DNA of 64,000 nt from Rhyacichthys aspro (GCA_036850595.1 CM072163.1:2451833-2515832), one strand, 5' to 3'; positions 50,301-61,760 are shown, numbered from the stretch's first letter. The notes: generated from the letters alone by a model not told the origin. A program made the numbers and translations.

Positions 50301-53300
50301 ATGTCCTACAGCAGAGCAGACAGGCCCCAGCCGCGGGACTTCAGCAGCCTCATCCAGACCTGCAGCGGCAACATCCAGAAGATCAGCCAAAACAGTGAGC
50401 ACACCTTTAACTAACACCACACCTGCTCTGTCACTCAAAAAACAACAAAAAACAAGCGTATCCACAACTAAGACACGGTTGTAGTTTGACATTTGTGCTC
50501 AATATGCATAAAGAAAGCAGTAATTGTGTGTTTATGCTTTTATTTCTGCCACAACATAAGCTAACGTTAATTATAAACTTATAAAACCCACAGGATAATG
50601 GACAATCAACCTGGAAGTGTATATAATTTTCTATTGTAAGATATGGTCTGAATTGGCTAAAATACCTCAAATTTCTCCACAGCTGGTCAGATTAAGAACC
50701 TGCTGTACCAACTGGGAACAGGACAGGACTCCGAGCCCCAAGAGAAGCTGTAAGTCTTGTCTAACATGTGACTATATATCACTGGAATCAGCATTTTCCT
50801 GTCTTGTCGGCTTAGAATAGTTGTTAAAATGAAAAGTGTGATTGTTGTGTGTCAGGCAGCAGCTCCAGCACTACACTAACCAGCTCGCCAAAGAGACCAA
50901 CAGACACCTGAAGGAGCTGGGGTCACTGCCTCCACCGATGTCTCCGTCTGAACAGGTCGGTCACACAGTCAGAACAAACTGAAACTACACCTTTAGCTGT
51001 TTATTCACTGTGTTTTTTACTGTTTGAGCATCCACATTGTTCTAATAGAGTCTAAACGATGTATAAAACATGGGTTAATCATGAGATTTTATGTGGCCTT
51101 CAGCTTCAGTATAAAATGTATTGTTTATGGCTCCTATAGAAGCAGCTCTGTCACACAAACCTGTTCAAACCTGCTAAAGTCCAACTAAAACCAGTTTAAA
51201 TCCATGTAAAACCTGCGAAAATCTAACTAAAACCTGTTAAAATCCAAGAAAACCAGTTTAAATTCGTGTAAAACCTGCTCAAATCCAACAAAACCTGATC
51301 AAATCCGACTCAAACATATTAAAATCCAACTAAAACCTGCTCAAATCCAACAAAACCCTGTTTAAATCCATGTAAAACCTGCTCGAATCCAACAAAGCCT
51401 GATCAAATCCAACTAAAACATGTTAAAATCCAAGAAAACTCAGTTTAAATCCATGTAAAACCTACTCAAATCCAACTAAAACCTGTTCAAATCCAAGAAA
51501 ACTCAGTTTAAATCCATGTAAAACCTGCTCGAATCCAACAAAGCCTGATCAAATCCAACTAAAACGTATTAAAATTCAACTGAAACCTGTTCCAAACCAA
51601 CTAAAACCTGCTCAAATCCAAATAAACCCTGTTTAAATCAATGCAAAAACTGCTCAAATCCAACTAAAACCAGTTAAAATCCATGTTAAACCTGCTCAAA
51701 TTGAACTAAAACCTGCTCAAATCCAACTAAAACCAGTTTAAATCCATGTAAAACCTGCTCAAATCCAACAAAACCAGTGTAAATCCATGTAAAACCTGCT
51801 CAAATTGAACTAAAACCTTCTCAAATCCAACAAAACTTGCTCAAATCCAACAAAACCAGTGAAAATCCATGTAAAACCTGCTCAAATTGAACTAAAACCT
51901 GCTCAAATCCAACAAAACTTGCTCAAATCCAATAAAACCAGTTTAAATCCATGTAAAACCTGCTCAAATCCAACAAAACCAGTTTAAATCCATGTAAAAC
52001 CTGCTCAAATTGAACTAAAACCTGCTCAAATCCAACTAAAACCTGCTCAAATCCAACAAAACTTGCTCAAATCCAATAAAACAAGTTTAAATCCATGTAA
52101 AACCTGCTCAAATTGAACTAAAACCTGCTCAAATCCAACTAAAACCTGCTCAAATCCAACAAAACCTGCTCAAATCCAACAAAACCAGTTTAAATCCATG
52201 TAAAACCTGCTCAAATTGAACTAAAACCTGCTCAAATCCAACTAAAACCAGTGTAAATCCATGTAAAACCTGCTCAAATTGAACTAAAACCTTCTCAAAT
52301 CCAACAAAACTTGCTCAAATCCAACAAAACCAGTTTAAATCCATGTAAAACCTGCTCAAATCCAACAAAACCTGTTCAAATCCAACTCAAACATGTTAAA
52401 ATCCAACTAAAACCTGCTCAAATCCAACTAAAACCTGCTCAAATCCAACTAAAACCTGTTCAAATCCAAAAGAAGAGAGTTTGGGCCTTTGGAAACAGTC
52501 CTTTAAAAAAGTTTGGACCCTCCTGACATACACTGTAAATTGTTGAAGTTTGACTAATATAAATTCAGATTCACTTTATTATCCATTTGCAGTTAAACAA
52601 CATCTGGAAATGATCCGCAATAAAGAGCCCAGCAATAAAACACAAAACACTCACTTTATTAAAAGACAATGTCAATAAAATAAATAAAATACACGATTAA
52701 AAGAGACGAGAGACACAATTACAAAAGTCCTCAGACTCAGTTCAAGATCCCAGACCCACAAACACATTAACCTAAATAAACTTACATTATTTAGTCTAAT
52801 TAATGTTGAATAGATCTTGACATAAAGCACACTGTGATAATGTTTTGAATGTCTTCCAGAGGCAACAGAAGCTGCAGAAGGAGCGACTGATGAACGACTT
52901 CTCGGCAGCGCTCAACAACTTCCAGGTCGTTCAGAGACGAGCCGCTGAGAAGGAGAAGGAGTCGGTGGCACGAGCTCGAGCCGGATCCAGAGTCCTGGTC
53001 AGAGCTTATCTTATTATTATTTATTTTAGATGGTTTTATTCTTTTATTAGACACTGATTCAGCTTCATCTAATAACGTTTGTGTCACAGGGAGATGGAGA
53101 CAATGTCAACGATCATCTGGTGACGTTTGAAAAGTAAGCGTTTGGTGTTTTTTGTCTTAACTTTGATGAAATTCAGATTAAAAATGGGATGTGATGTGGT
53201 TATGTTCAGGGAAGATGAGTGGGGTCAGACCCAGACTCAGACTCAGAGCGAGGAGCCTGGGGTCACAGAAGAAGACCTGGAGATCATCAGAGAAAGAGAG

Positions 53301-55174
53301 ACCAACATCAGGCAGTTAGAGGTACATTTACTGTGTTATTCAAGTAAAAATCACAAAAAGAGTCACATTTCTCAAAGTTGAATCAACAGAAAGTGAATTA
53401 TTAAATGATAGATCAAACTGGAAGAAGGTATATAATTGTTAGTCTGACACTTGTGAAGCTGGACAAAGTTATAGTTCAATTAAATAGACATCTCAGCTTT
53501 AACTGTGACTTAAACTTAAATGAATTTGAGTAATTTTGGATTAAGTGTCTTTTAACCCTGAGCTGTTCACTGTGTTGATGCTAATGCTGCTGTTAGCTCC
53601 AGAACAGCTTTAATAAAGACAATAAAAACACTACTAATCACAGAAAAAGCATTATATAACCTTGATATGCGTGAATCTAATCAACAGAAACAAAGTCTGT
53701 GCAGTGAAACCCACAGATTTATGCAAATTATCGTCTTTTAACAAGATTTAGTGCAGAAAAAATGATATTAGACACGTTCTATGGAGACAGAAAGAGCTAA
53801 AACTAAAAAGAAAGGTTTATTTTTATTCTGAAGGTAATGCTAACTGCTGCTGTTGTTTTGTATTGTTAAAAAAATTTAAAAAATACATTTGAATGACCTT
53901 TTTAGCTCAGTAGCAAGAAAAAAAGTTAAAATTAATGAATTAAAATCGTAAATCGTCTGAAAAATGAACGCTCAGCCCTACTCTGGATGTACAAATAAAG
54001 TCTGTAATGATGAATATGTTTTCTTTAACATCACCTCAGGCTGATATCATGGACGTGAACCAGATCTTCAAAGACCTGGCCGTGATGATCCACGACCAGG
54101 GAGAGATGATCGGTGAGGACCACTCTGTTGGGCTTTTATTGGTAGTTTTCAGAGATATGTTTAGTATAAGGCTTCTTTTGTGTTTTCTCAATAACAGACA
54201 GCATCGAGGCCAACGTAGAAAACGCTGAGGTCCACGTGAATAAAGGAGCTGCTCAGCTTCAGAAAGCAGCGTATTACCAGGTGAGTTATAGAAATGTTGG
54301 GTCAAAAAATCAACTCTCAGTTCCTTCATTTGGTTAAAGTTTCCCAAAATATTCAGTCATTCGAGGTAGATGTGTTTTCATTTAGATTTATGTTGATATG
54401 AACCATAATAAAAGTGTATGAACCATAATAGGAGCCTTTAAACCAGTCAAACTCAAAGTTAATAAGAATCCTTTCAGAGACTGAAGATGGTGATATTTGA
54501 GAAGCTTTTATTAAATTGTGAATGTGAGATTTAATCTTTATTTGAGTTTTACAAAAGTTATCACACAAACAGTAACTTCCTCCTTTTATGGAAACTGGTT
54601 TTAGTCAGATTTCAAAAGATTTTAGTCAGATTTGAACAGGTTTTAGTTCGATTTCATCAGTTTTTAGGTGGATTTCAACAGTTTTTGGTTGAATTTGAAC
54701 AGGTTTTAGATGGATTTGGGCAGGTTTTAGATGGATTTGAACAGGTTTTAGATGGATTTGAACAGGTTTTGGTTGAATTTGAACAGGTTTTAGATGGATT
54801 TGGACAGATTTTAGACAGATTTGAACAGGTTTTAGATGGATTTTGGCAGGTTTTAGACAGATTTGAACAGGTTTTAGATGGATTTGGACAGATTTTAGAC
54901 AGATTTGAACAGGTTTAAGTTGGATTTGAACAGGTTTTAGATGGATTTGGGCAGGTTTTAGACAGATTTGAACAGGTTTTAGATGGATTTGGACAGATTT
55001 TAGACAGATTTGAACAGGTTTTAGGTGGATTTGGACAGATTTTAGCTGGATTAAATGTGTGTAAAATGTGTGTGTTTCCAGAGGAAGTCCCGTAAACGGA
55101 TGTGTGTTCTGGCCATGGTGCTGTCGCTGGTCCTCGTCATCCTCATCATCATCATCTGGCAGGCCATCAAATGA
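50301..55174 (+). CDS. stx12: Syntaxin-12 (syntaxin-13), endosomal Qa-SNARE, nine coding exons
   Basis: Coding exons: 50301-50394, 50683-50749, 50856-50955, 52860-52997, 53090-53133, 53210-53321, 54040-54112, 54198-54280, 55082-55174. All introns are GT-AG and phases join cleanly to 267 codons plus TGA. The N-terminal region carries RDFSSLIQTCSGNIQKIS and KLQKERLMNDFSAALNNFQ, which match syntaxin-12 better than its paralogue syntaxin-7; residues about 12-120 form the Habc helices. The Qa-SNARE helix spans about 168-237, with the ionic-layer glutamine at Q205 (HDQGEMIDSIE). After a basic stretch (RKSRKR) comes a tail anchor at about 244-263, with Cys245 at its start as a possible palmitoylation site. 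Family knowledge: STX12 acts on early and recycling endosomes in membrane fusion and cargo recycling. The start ATG follows an acceptor at 50267, so the first exon of the mRNA lies upstream. Introns 3 and 8 hold minisatellite arrays. The human protein is about 276 residues, so this one looks complete. Confidence 0.96.
51155..52472 (+). repeat. 21-bp minisatellite array in stx12 intron 3
   Basis: About 1.3 kb of imperfect units of about 20-21 bp of the type CTGCTCAAATCCAACTAAAAC and GTTTAAATCCATGTAAAACC. Units recur in irregular higher-order blocks, with CTCAAATTGAACTAAAAC returning at about 51702, 51799, 51876, 52005, 52108, 52212 and 52275. It accounts for most of the 1,904-bp intron. Orientation is plus, the same as the 5.8- and 20.7-kb arrays. 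Confidence 0.9.
54441..54589 (-). mobile_element. Flank of the GTGTCAAACTC interspersed element, intron 8
   Basis: The stretch starting CAGTCAAACTCAAAGTTAATA, through a CTTTCAGAGACTGAAGATGG motif and an ACAAAAGTTATC motif, matches the reverse complement of the flank at 41180-41335 and the plus strand at 14341-14480. It shows that the intron 8 array entered as, or within, a dispersed element. The opposite end was not recognised. Confidence 0.65.
54590..55055 (-). repeat. 21-bp minisatellite array in stx12 intron 8, reverse orientation
   Basis: Same 21-bp family read on the minus strand (plus strand shows GATTTGAACAGGTTTTAGAT). Many units alternate between a GAACAGGTTTTAGATGG form and a GGACAGATTTTAGACAG form, giving a 42-bp higher-order period. 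It ends only about 25 bp before the exon 9 acceptor, so it occupies the place of the polypyrimidine tract and branch region. Confidence 0.9.
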
Positions 55175-55781
55175 GACGCCCCCACCTCCAGAGGACTCCA
55201 GAGAGTGTGTGTTTGTGTGTGTTTGAGCGTGGATGTATTTAAGAGAGACACATGATGATTTTACAACAGGTCGACGCAGATAAGTTTAACATTTGGTACG
55301 ACGACTACTCATTTTACCACAAATACTCCAAAATCTACCAGAAAAATCATGTCTTCTGTCGCTAACCCATGCTTTCACAATTTAAACTAACTTGTAAACA
55401 TATGCCAATGGTGTTTATTCATTTTTATACACCACGTTTTTTTAAGTTTTCATGAAAAATGCAAAAAATACAATGAAGAAAACAGTAAACAACTATAAAA
55501 GTCAAAAAACGAACAAAAAATCACACACTTTAAGGTTTAAACTGTCAGCTTTATGATAAATATTAAGTTTAATGGTGCAACAAACTACTGCTAATGCTCA
55601 CTACTGCCAACATCATGCAGATAACTCCATTGAAAGACAGATTCATGAACAAATAATGAACTCAATCTATGTATTATATGTTATTTGTGGATATTTAAAT
55701 AATAGATTTAATTGGAAACACTGAAGTAATGAGGTTGTATCTGCCTTGAGGAGTTTCTAAAGTCCACTCCTTTTAAATAAA
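55175..55781 (+). other. stx12: Probable stx12 3' untranslated region with poly(A) signal
   Basis: Sequence following the stop codon has no repeat array and no continuing exon. A canonical AATAAA lies at 55776-55781, just before a downstream inverted repeat. Other AATAAA motifs occur further on, so the real cleavage site is uncertain. Confidence 0.4.
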
Positions 55782-55794
55782 GGTGTATCACGCT

Positions 55795-56114
55795 GCTCTA
55801 CAAAGACAAAGTGCAATAAGTGAGCATTAAATGGGCTTATCTTGAAGTGTTCGGGAGAATTTGTTGGAAAAAATGCCACGATACAGACACATTATCAAGG
55901 CACAATGTTTTATTTGAAATATTACAGCAATGAATGACGGTATTTTGTCACAAGGAGGAAAAAAATCTAAGTTTTAAAGCAAATTTGGGACCTTTAGAAA
56001 GTCCTTTTTTGTATTTTATGAGGAAATAGACAATATTTATAGAGCAGAGTTCATTCAAAATAAAACGTAGTAAAATAATCTCTAAAAAAGTCTTGCACTT
56101 TGTCTTTGTAGAGC
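55795..56114. repeat. Perfect 22-bp inverted repeat with 276-bp spacer
   Basis: The left arm 55795-55816 (GCTCTACAAAGACAAAGTGC plus AA) is exactly complementary to the right arm 56093-56114 (TTGCACTTTGTCTTTGTAGA plus GC). Outside the arms the similarity fades within a few bases. It could be a short inverted-repeat DNA element or a long-stem hairpin just downstream of the stx12 poly(A) signal. Confidence 0.75.
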
Positions 56115-57261
56115 ACACGTAAGTCGTTATTGTATATTGTTAGTTTTTTTTAATGGATGTGTGTTTGCATAAAAAGCACATAAATGTCTGATTAATATTA
56201 TACACTACATTCCAGACGCCTCAGTGTTACCTTTACCTCCGCTGTGTGTCTGTCGGATGCATCGTTGCACAGTTTCTTATGCAGTAAGGCTCAAAGAGTG
56301 TCTTATCTCTGAGAATGTGGAAAGACAATAATAAAAAAAGACTGTTCCACCTGATTCTGCTCGTGTCATGACACAGTTTGTCCACTAGAGGGCGAGAGGG
56401 ACAAAGACACACTTCATTGATGCTAAATCTGTAGTAGGCAGTAGTTTTATTTGGTCAAGTTTACTAAATGTGAATTACATACAAAGAAACGTAAATGCAG
56501 CATCTCTTTTTGAAAAAATAAACGTTGTATGAAGAAATAATAAAAGAAAATGTATAAAAAGATTGCTGTACAAACAAAGGAGTCAAATATCAATACTTCT
56601 TTTTTCAGACAAAGTTATTTTCATGTCATTATTGTCTATTTAATGCTCATTTATAAGGCAGACATCAGAAAATATGAGAAGAACAACAGGTAGAGTTGAA
56701 ACATAAATATAGATGTTAAAATAAATCAAAATGGACTGAAATTGAGCTGATTTAAGCAGAATGACAAGCTTTAATCCTCCGTCTACTCTGTTAGACACTG
56801 AGTTATATGTAGACGACTACTGTGCAACACTAAAACAAATCTTATTTAAATAAAGTGTTGTTTGTGACTTATTCTGACTACATTTAAGAATTAGGACAAA
56901 CTCTGTTAATTTCTTTAGGTTCTTTTTCTTTTGTTTGTTCTTTTTTTCTTTATCTTCTTTGTTTCTTTCACAAATCATTTCAAACATGTCGTCAAAGATT
57001 TCAGTCCAAAAAAAAGAAGAAATCTAATAAAATAAGTAAGAGCGAATGTATTTATTTATTTATATTTTAGTTTGAAGAAAAAAGCTGGCCTTCAAGCAAA
57101 TTTAGAAACAAGATTAGACTAAATCCTGGGGTCCCATTATAATTATACTCACCTGTTTGTGCTCAGGCTCTAATTAACAGGAGCAGATGGATTTAAGAGT
57201 CCTTATTTGATTAAAATTGGCCCCAACTTCCCTCTGACCTCTGGAGGTGAAGAGGTCTTAA
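56115..57261. other. Intergenic, AT-rich, downstream of stx12
   Basis: Nothing recognisable. Confidence 0.5.
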
Positions 57262-57429
57262 ATCAACATATTTCCAATTTTCAATTATTTTCCGTCGGAG
57301 GCACTGACCTTCACAAACGTTGAGGACCACTTAACGCTCCTCGGCTCCTCTCGGATGCTGCGTTACCACGACGACGGCGATGCCAGCCTCGGTACGTCCC
57401 GCCGCCTCCGCTCGTTACCCGCTCGTTAG
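57262..57429 (+). other. CpG-rich block with short open frame
   Basis: In AT-rich surroundings, 57295-57440 is CpG-dense and open in one frame (SEALTFTNVEDHLTLLGSSR, then MLRYHDDGDASL). It has a donor-like CTCG/GTACGT at 57391/57392. No product was recognised. It could be a first exon or promoter of a downstream gene, or a conserved regulatory element. Confidence 0.25.
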
Positions 57430-57994
57430 CTCGTCCTCAGAGCGGGAAGGGTTCAGAGCTGATTCTCACTGACACAAATCAACAAGTGACAGACGTTTAA
57501 CACAGATTACAGTGTTTTTAGATCAGGCTTCATCACCTTTAACTTCAACAGCAGCAGGACTGATGTTAACGGTGATTACTCAAGTGACTATTGACCTTAA
57601 AATGCTCTTTTTATCAACCGTGTTCATTCCCTTTGACTAGTTTTGTGGTTAAAACCCTACAAACTGAGACCGAGCAGTGGCCAAGACTCAGGGACCATCT
57701 CCAAGAGTCAAAAATATGACTATATGACTAGTATTTGTCACAATTATACACACACAGATTCAGCGCCATTAAAATGTAGTTACAGTAGATCCTGATTTCT
57801 TATTTTTTTGCACATTTGTCACACTTTAATGTTTCAGATCATTAAAAAATGTAAATATTAGACTAAGATAACTCAAGAAAACACAAAATGCTGTTTTTAA
57901 GAGACGATTTTATTTATTAAGAGAAAAAAAGCCATCCAATCCTTTGTTGTATAAAAGCAGTTGTTGATAAATTATGAATTTACTTGGATTAATC

Positions 57995-58090
57995 ACATTT
58001 TTAAGGGTTACAAAGGTATTTCTAAAGCTTTGGGACTCCAGCAAACCACAGTCAGAGCCATTATCCACAAATTTGGATTTGGACCATGAG
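57995..58090 (+). mobile_element. Fragment of the same Tc1/mariner-like relic
   Basis: AAGCTTTGGGACTCCAGC and AGAGCCATTATCCACAAATT match the minus strand at 32800-32880 (CTTTGGGACTCCATCC, AGAGCAATTATCCACAAAT). Only the piece encoding the HTH region is present. Confidence 0.6.
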
Positions 58091-58194
58091 AAAAGTCAAG
58101 ACTCAATGGATTTTGTTTTCCAGTTTCTTAAAGTGAACTCTTCATCTAACCATTTTGAATTGGGACTTGAAAAAATGTAAAAAGACTTGAAACT

Positions 58195-58672
58195 GGACTT
58201 GGCCTTGAACCAAAGACTCAGACTTCACTTGGACTTGAACCAAAGACTCAGACTTCACTTGGACTTGAACCAAAGACTCAGACTTCACTTGGACTTGAAC
58301 CAGACTCAGACTTCACTTGGACTTGAACCAGACTCAGACTTCACTTGGACTTGAACCAGACTCAGACTCACTTGGACTTGAACCAAAGACTCAGACTTCA
58401 CTTGGACTTGAACCAAAGACTCAGACTTCACTTGGACTTGAACCAAAGACTCAGACTTCACTTGGACTTGAACCAAAGACTCAGACTTCACTTGGACTTG
58501 AACCAAAGACTCAGACTTCACTTGGACTTGAACCAGACTCAGACTCACTTGGACTTGAACCAAAGACTCAGACTTCACTTGGACTTGAACCAGACTCAGA
58601 CTTCACTTGGACTTGAACCAGACTCAGACTTCACTTGGACTTGAACCAAAGACTCAGACTTCACTTTCTTCA
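58195..58672 (+). repeat. 30-bp tandem array (CTTGGACTTGAACC)
   Basis: About 16 units joining CTTGGACTTGAACC to AAAGACTCAGACTTCA. Some units are shortened to about 28 or 27 bp by loss of AA and then T. Because unit lengths vary, frames shift between units, which argues against coding. Confidence 0.93.
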
Positions 58673-59677
58673 ATAGTTTGAGTTAAGTGTTACTCTCATG
58701 ACGCTGCGTTCAAATGCTCTCTGTAAAACTCAGCGCTACAGGGCTTTACAACCAAAGAACAATAAGCAGACACACATTGAACATCACTGACACCAAAGAA
58801 TAGAAAAAAATCATTATGACAATACTTTTTTGATTAAATATCAATAGAAACACAAACACTTGTCAGTAATTTTTTGTTTTAAAAGCTTACATTGTTTAAT
58901 TTTAACATAATATTAGTTTTGTTGACTCAAAAGGTCTTGAAATCTTGAAGTAAAGGACTTTGGACTTGACTTGGACTTGAGAACAGAGACTTAAGAGAGA
59001 TAAGACAAGAAATGGACGCTTTTCTTGAGACTTTTCTTGATGGTTACTGAACACAAAGGATGAATACAATTTTTGAAAATAAATTGTGATGCGGCTCATG
59101 TTCAAGCTCTGAATCCTCGCAGGAAGGAAAACAACGAGCAGAATGTTTCTATTCATCGACTATCCATTATCCATTTGTCAGATTTGGTCTTTAGAGCCTT
59201 GCCCCAAACAAGAACAATCTAATGAGCAACGTTTTCAATGAGAGTTTAATTTCCTGGTGCGTCCTCGGGGCTTTGAACTGTGACGAGAAACGCTGTCGGC
59301 TGGAACCTGTTGTTTGGAAATGTTTGCTGGAGGTTTACACAAGAAACTGCAGCTAAAAAGACAGAAAACCCCTCTTTAAATGTCTCTATGACCCGAAAGA
59401 GAAGGAGTTATTACGTCTAGCGCAGAAGAGTCAGGTTTGACGCATTAGGACATGTCTCACTTGACCTAACACGTCCTAAAACCATGACACGGTGAGAAAT
59501 CTGTGCCTTAATGAAGACTGTAGAAGATGAAACCCAAGGAAGGCAGTAATAAGTGTCAATATGAGACTGTCACTGTCAGTAATGGGTTTTTACATGGCTC
59601 CAGATAAAAGGTACCACATTGGTCTTTTCCTGTTTGACTCTTGTCTCTTTAAAAGATTCTAAAACTGGCCTGAAACT
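58673..59677. other. Intergenic
   Basis: No gene was recognised. A diffuse echo of the 30-bp unit (GGACTTGACTTGGACTTGAG) occurs near 58963. Confidence 0.5.
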
Positions 59678-60010
59678 TTTATCTTTGGAGTTTACTGTAG
59701 ACTGTAGTGATCCTGGAATTATCTCTGTCTCGTTAAACACTGCGTCGAAGCATTACCAACATTTATTCATATTTTTTTAGCTGTTTCTCTGTAAAATAAG
59801 ACGTATTTCCAACAGAATAACCCATTTCCTTGGTTTATTTCCTTGTTCCTTCGTTGTTGACATCAGTGTCGACCAATGGGAGCGCTCCTTTTTACCTGAA
59901 GTGAGCTGTGATTGGACAAAATCCTGCTGAAAAATTGACAAAAAAGACTAGATCATGTCTTAAGGTCTCATTTTTTTCACAAATGATTCCTGTTACAATA
60001 AGTTTTAGGT
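59678..60010 (-). mobile_element. Palindrome-CCAAT element, subfamily B, truncated
   Basis: Matches 37190-37560, including the palindrome (59879-59888) and GTGTCGACCAATGGG. It lacks the CTTTCCTGCTTC end. The GTGTCAAACTC element starts directly at its other end. Confidence 0.75.
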
Positions 60011-60011
60011 C

Positions 60012-60665
60012 AGTGGTGTCAAACTCAAAGTGTTGAGGGGCCGCTTTAGTAAATAAGAAACATTTCACTGTGATAAATCCAACTAAAACCTGTTCAAATC
60101 CAACTGAAAACTGTTCAAATCCAACTAAAAACTGTTCAAATCCAACTAAAAACTGTTCAAATCCAACTAAAAAAATGGTCAAACACAACTGAAACCTGTT
60201 CAAGATCATTTAAAAACTGTTCAAATCTAACTAAAATTTGTTCAAGTTCATATATAACATGTTCAAATCCAACTGAAACCTAATCAAATCCAACAAAAAC
60301 TTGTTCAAATCCAACTAAAAACAGTTCAAATCCAACTAAAAAATGCTCAAACACAACTGAAAACTGTTCAAATCCAACTAAAACCTGTTAATAACCAACT
60401 AAAACTTGTTCAAATCCCACTAAAAATGCTCAAACGCAACTGGAAACTGTTCAAATCCAACTGAAACTTGTTCAAGATCATATATAACCTGTTCAAATCC
60501 AACTAAAACCAGCTCAAATCCAACTAAAACCAGTTCAAATCCATATAATACCTGTTCAAATCCAACTATAACCTGTTTAAGTCAATATAAACCTCTTAAA
60601 AACCAACTAAAACCTAAAACCCAAAAAATATTACCTACCAAAAGTATTGAAGGGCCATATCTTCA
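60012..60665 (+). mobile_element. GTGTCAAACTC element with 21-bp array
   Basis: The left end GTGGTGTCAAACTCAAAGTG with GGGGCCGCTTTAGTAAATAA matches 2332-2370. Diverged 21-bp units (AAATCCAACTAAAAACTGTT) fill about 60075-60605. The tail ATATTACC..GTATTGAAGGGCCATAT matches 7136-7170. It abuts the end of an upstream palindrome-CCAAT element. Confidence 0.75.
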
Positions 60666-61389
60666 ACAGAAAAAACTAAATCCAACAGTAAAAATCAGGG
60701 ATAATTCTTTAAAAAAAAAAAAAGAAAAAAAAGAAAAAAGTTCTGTAATTTTAAATGTAAAACAGTAAAAAGATGGAAAAATTGAAAAAAGAGGCGTTCA
60801 TTTTTTGGAAATAGACCAAAAAGGAAAAGATTTATGACACTTTCTTTGAGGTTGTCTATTATTAACAGAGTCTATCGTAGGAGCCTCTGTGAATCTTTAT
60901 ATTTGTGTTTAAAATAACGCTCTAAATTGCTCATAAGATTGAATTTAAGAGTGAATATTTGTCTGTAATTGTGTTTATCTACTTCTTAATCTGTCTTTGT
61001 GCATTTCTCCAAGTTTTATAATGTCATTTTATCATTAGACCTTCTCAGAGGCAGGTTTGGCAGATCTAGGTTACTCACAAATTCAGTTTAAAATAACATA
61101 TATCTGAGATAAATGGAGTGGGTCCAGACGCAGAGACTGAGCTCAGATCTGTCCCAGTGGCTTTTTTTTGACCCAGATCTTTTGGGAATGCATCAAAAGA
61201 AAAACCATTAGTGTTCGACAAAAGATTACTGCTCTACATTTTAACCAAAAGAATACAATTAGACTTAACCTCACTGTGATTAAATACTCTCACACAGTCT
61301 TTATATTCTGTTTATTTGGGACAGACAGGTCAGGTATTGAAACAGAGAGGCCTAGACTTCATTTTCCACAGAAACTTCTAGTTATTCTA

Positions 61390-61432
61390 ACACTAAAAAG
61401 ACAAAAAGACAAGAAGACAAGAAGACAAAGTG
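61390..61432 (+). repeat. AAGACAAGA repeat
   Basis: Four units of AAAGAC or AAGACAAG in a row. Confidence 0.75.
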
Positions 61433-61449
61433 GTTGTTTGTGGCTCTAT

Positions 61450-61760
61450 ATCAATCATTCTCAAACTTTTCTCGCCAAGTACCATCTCATAAAATATTAG
61501 TTTCTCTACAAATACAGTAATTATTATGACATAAACAGGTCTAAAGTGAGTTGGGTTCAGTTTAAAGACAGTTTAAGTGCTTCTTGTTGGATTTGAACGG
61601 GTTTAGAGCAGTTTTAGTTCAATTTAAGCAAGATTTATGTTGTTTAAGTTTGTTATTTGAAAGGTTTTCTTTGATTTTAATTGGACTTAAACAGGTTTCA
61701 AATGGTTTTAGTTTGACATAAACAGATTTAACTGGACTTTAAGTAGTTAGTTATAGTTTT
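61450..61760 (-). mobile_element. hAT-like end and strongly decayed repeat
   Basis: CATTCTCAAACTTTTCTCGCC with AAGTACCA resembles a common end of vertebrate hAT-type elements. It is followed by very diverged units of the minus-strand 21-bp type (GGATTTGAACGGGTTTAGAG, GGACTTAAACAGGTTTCAAA). Both assignments are tentative. Confidence 0.35.

Noticed and set aside
50235..50492. Minus-strand frame overlapping stx12 exon 1
   Set aside because: Antisense shadow of a genuine coding exon with clean splice sites on the plus strand.
50301..55174. Assignment to syntaxin-7 instead of syntaxin-12
   Set aside because: The N-terminal RDFSSLIQTCSGNIQ and the LMNDFSAALNNFQ motif fit syntaxin-12; syntaxin-7 differs in both regions. 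The SNARE helix alone would not separate them.
58306..58644. Three long repetitive frames on both strands over the 30-bp array
   Set aside because: Frames exist on both strands at once and unit lengths vary; typical of a tandem repeat, not a gene.
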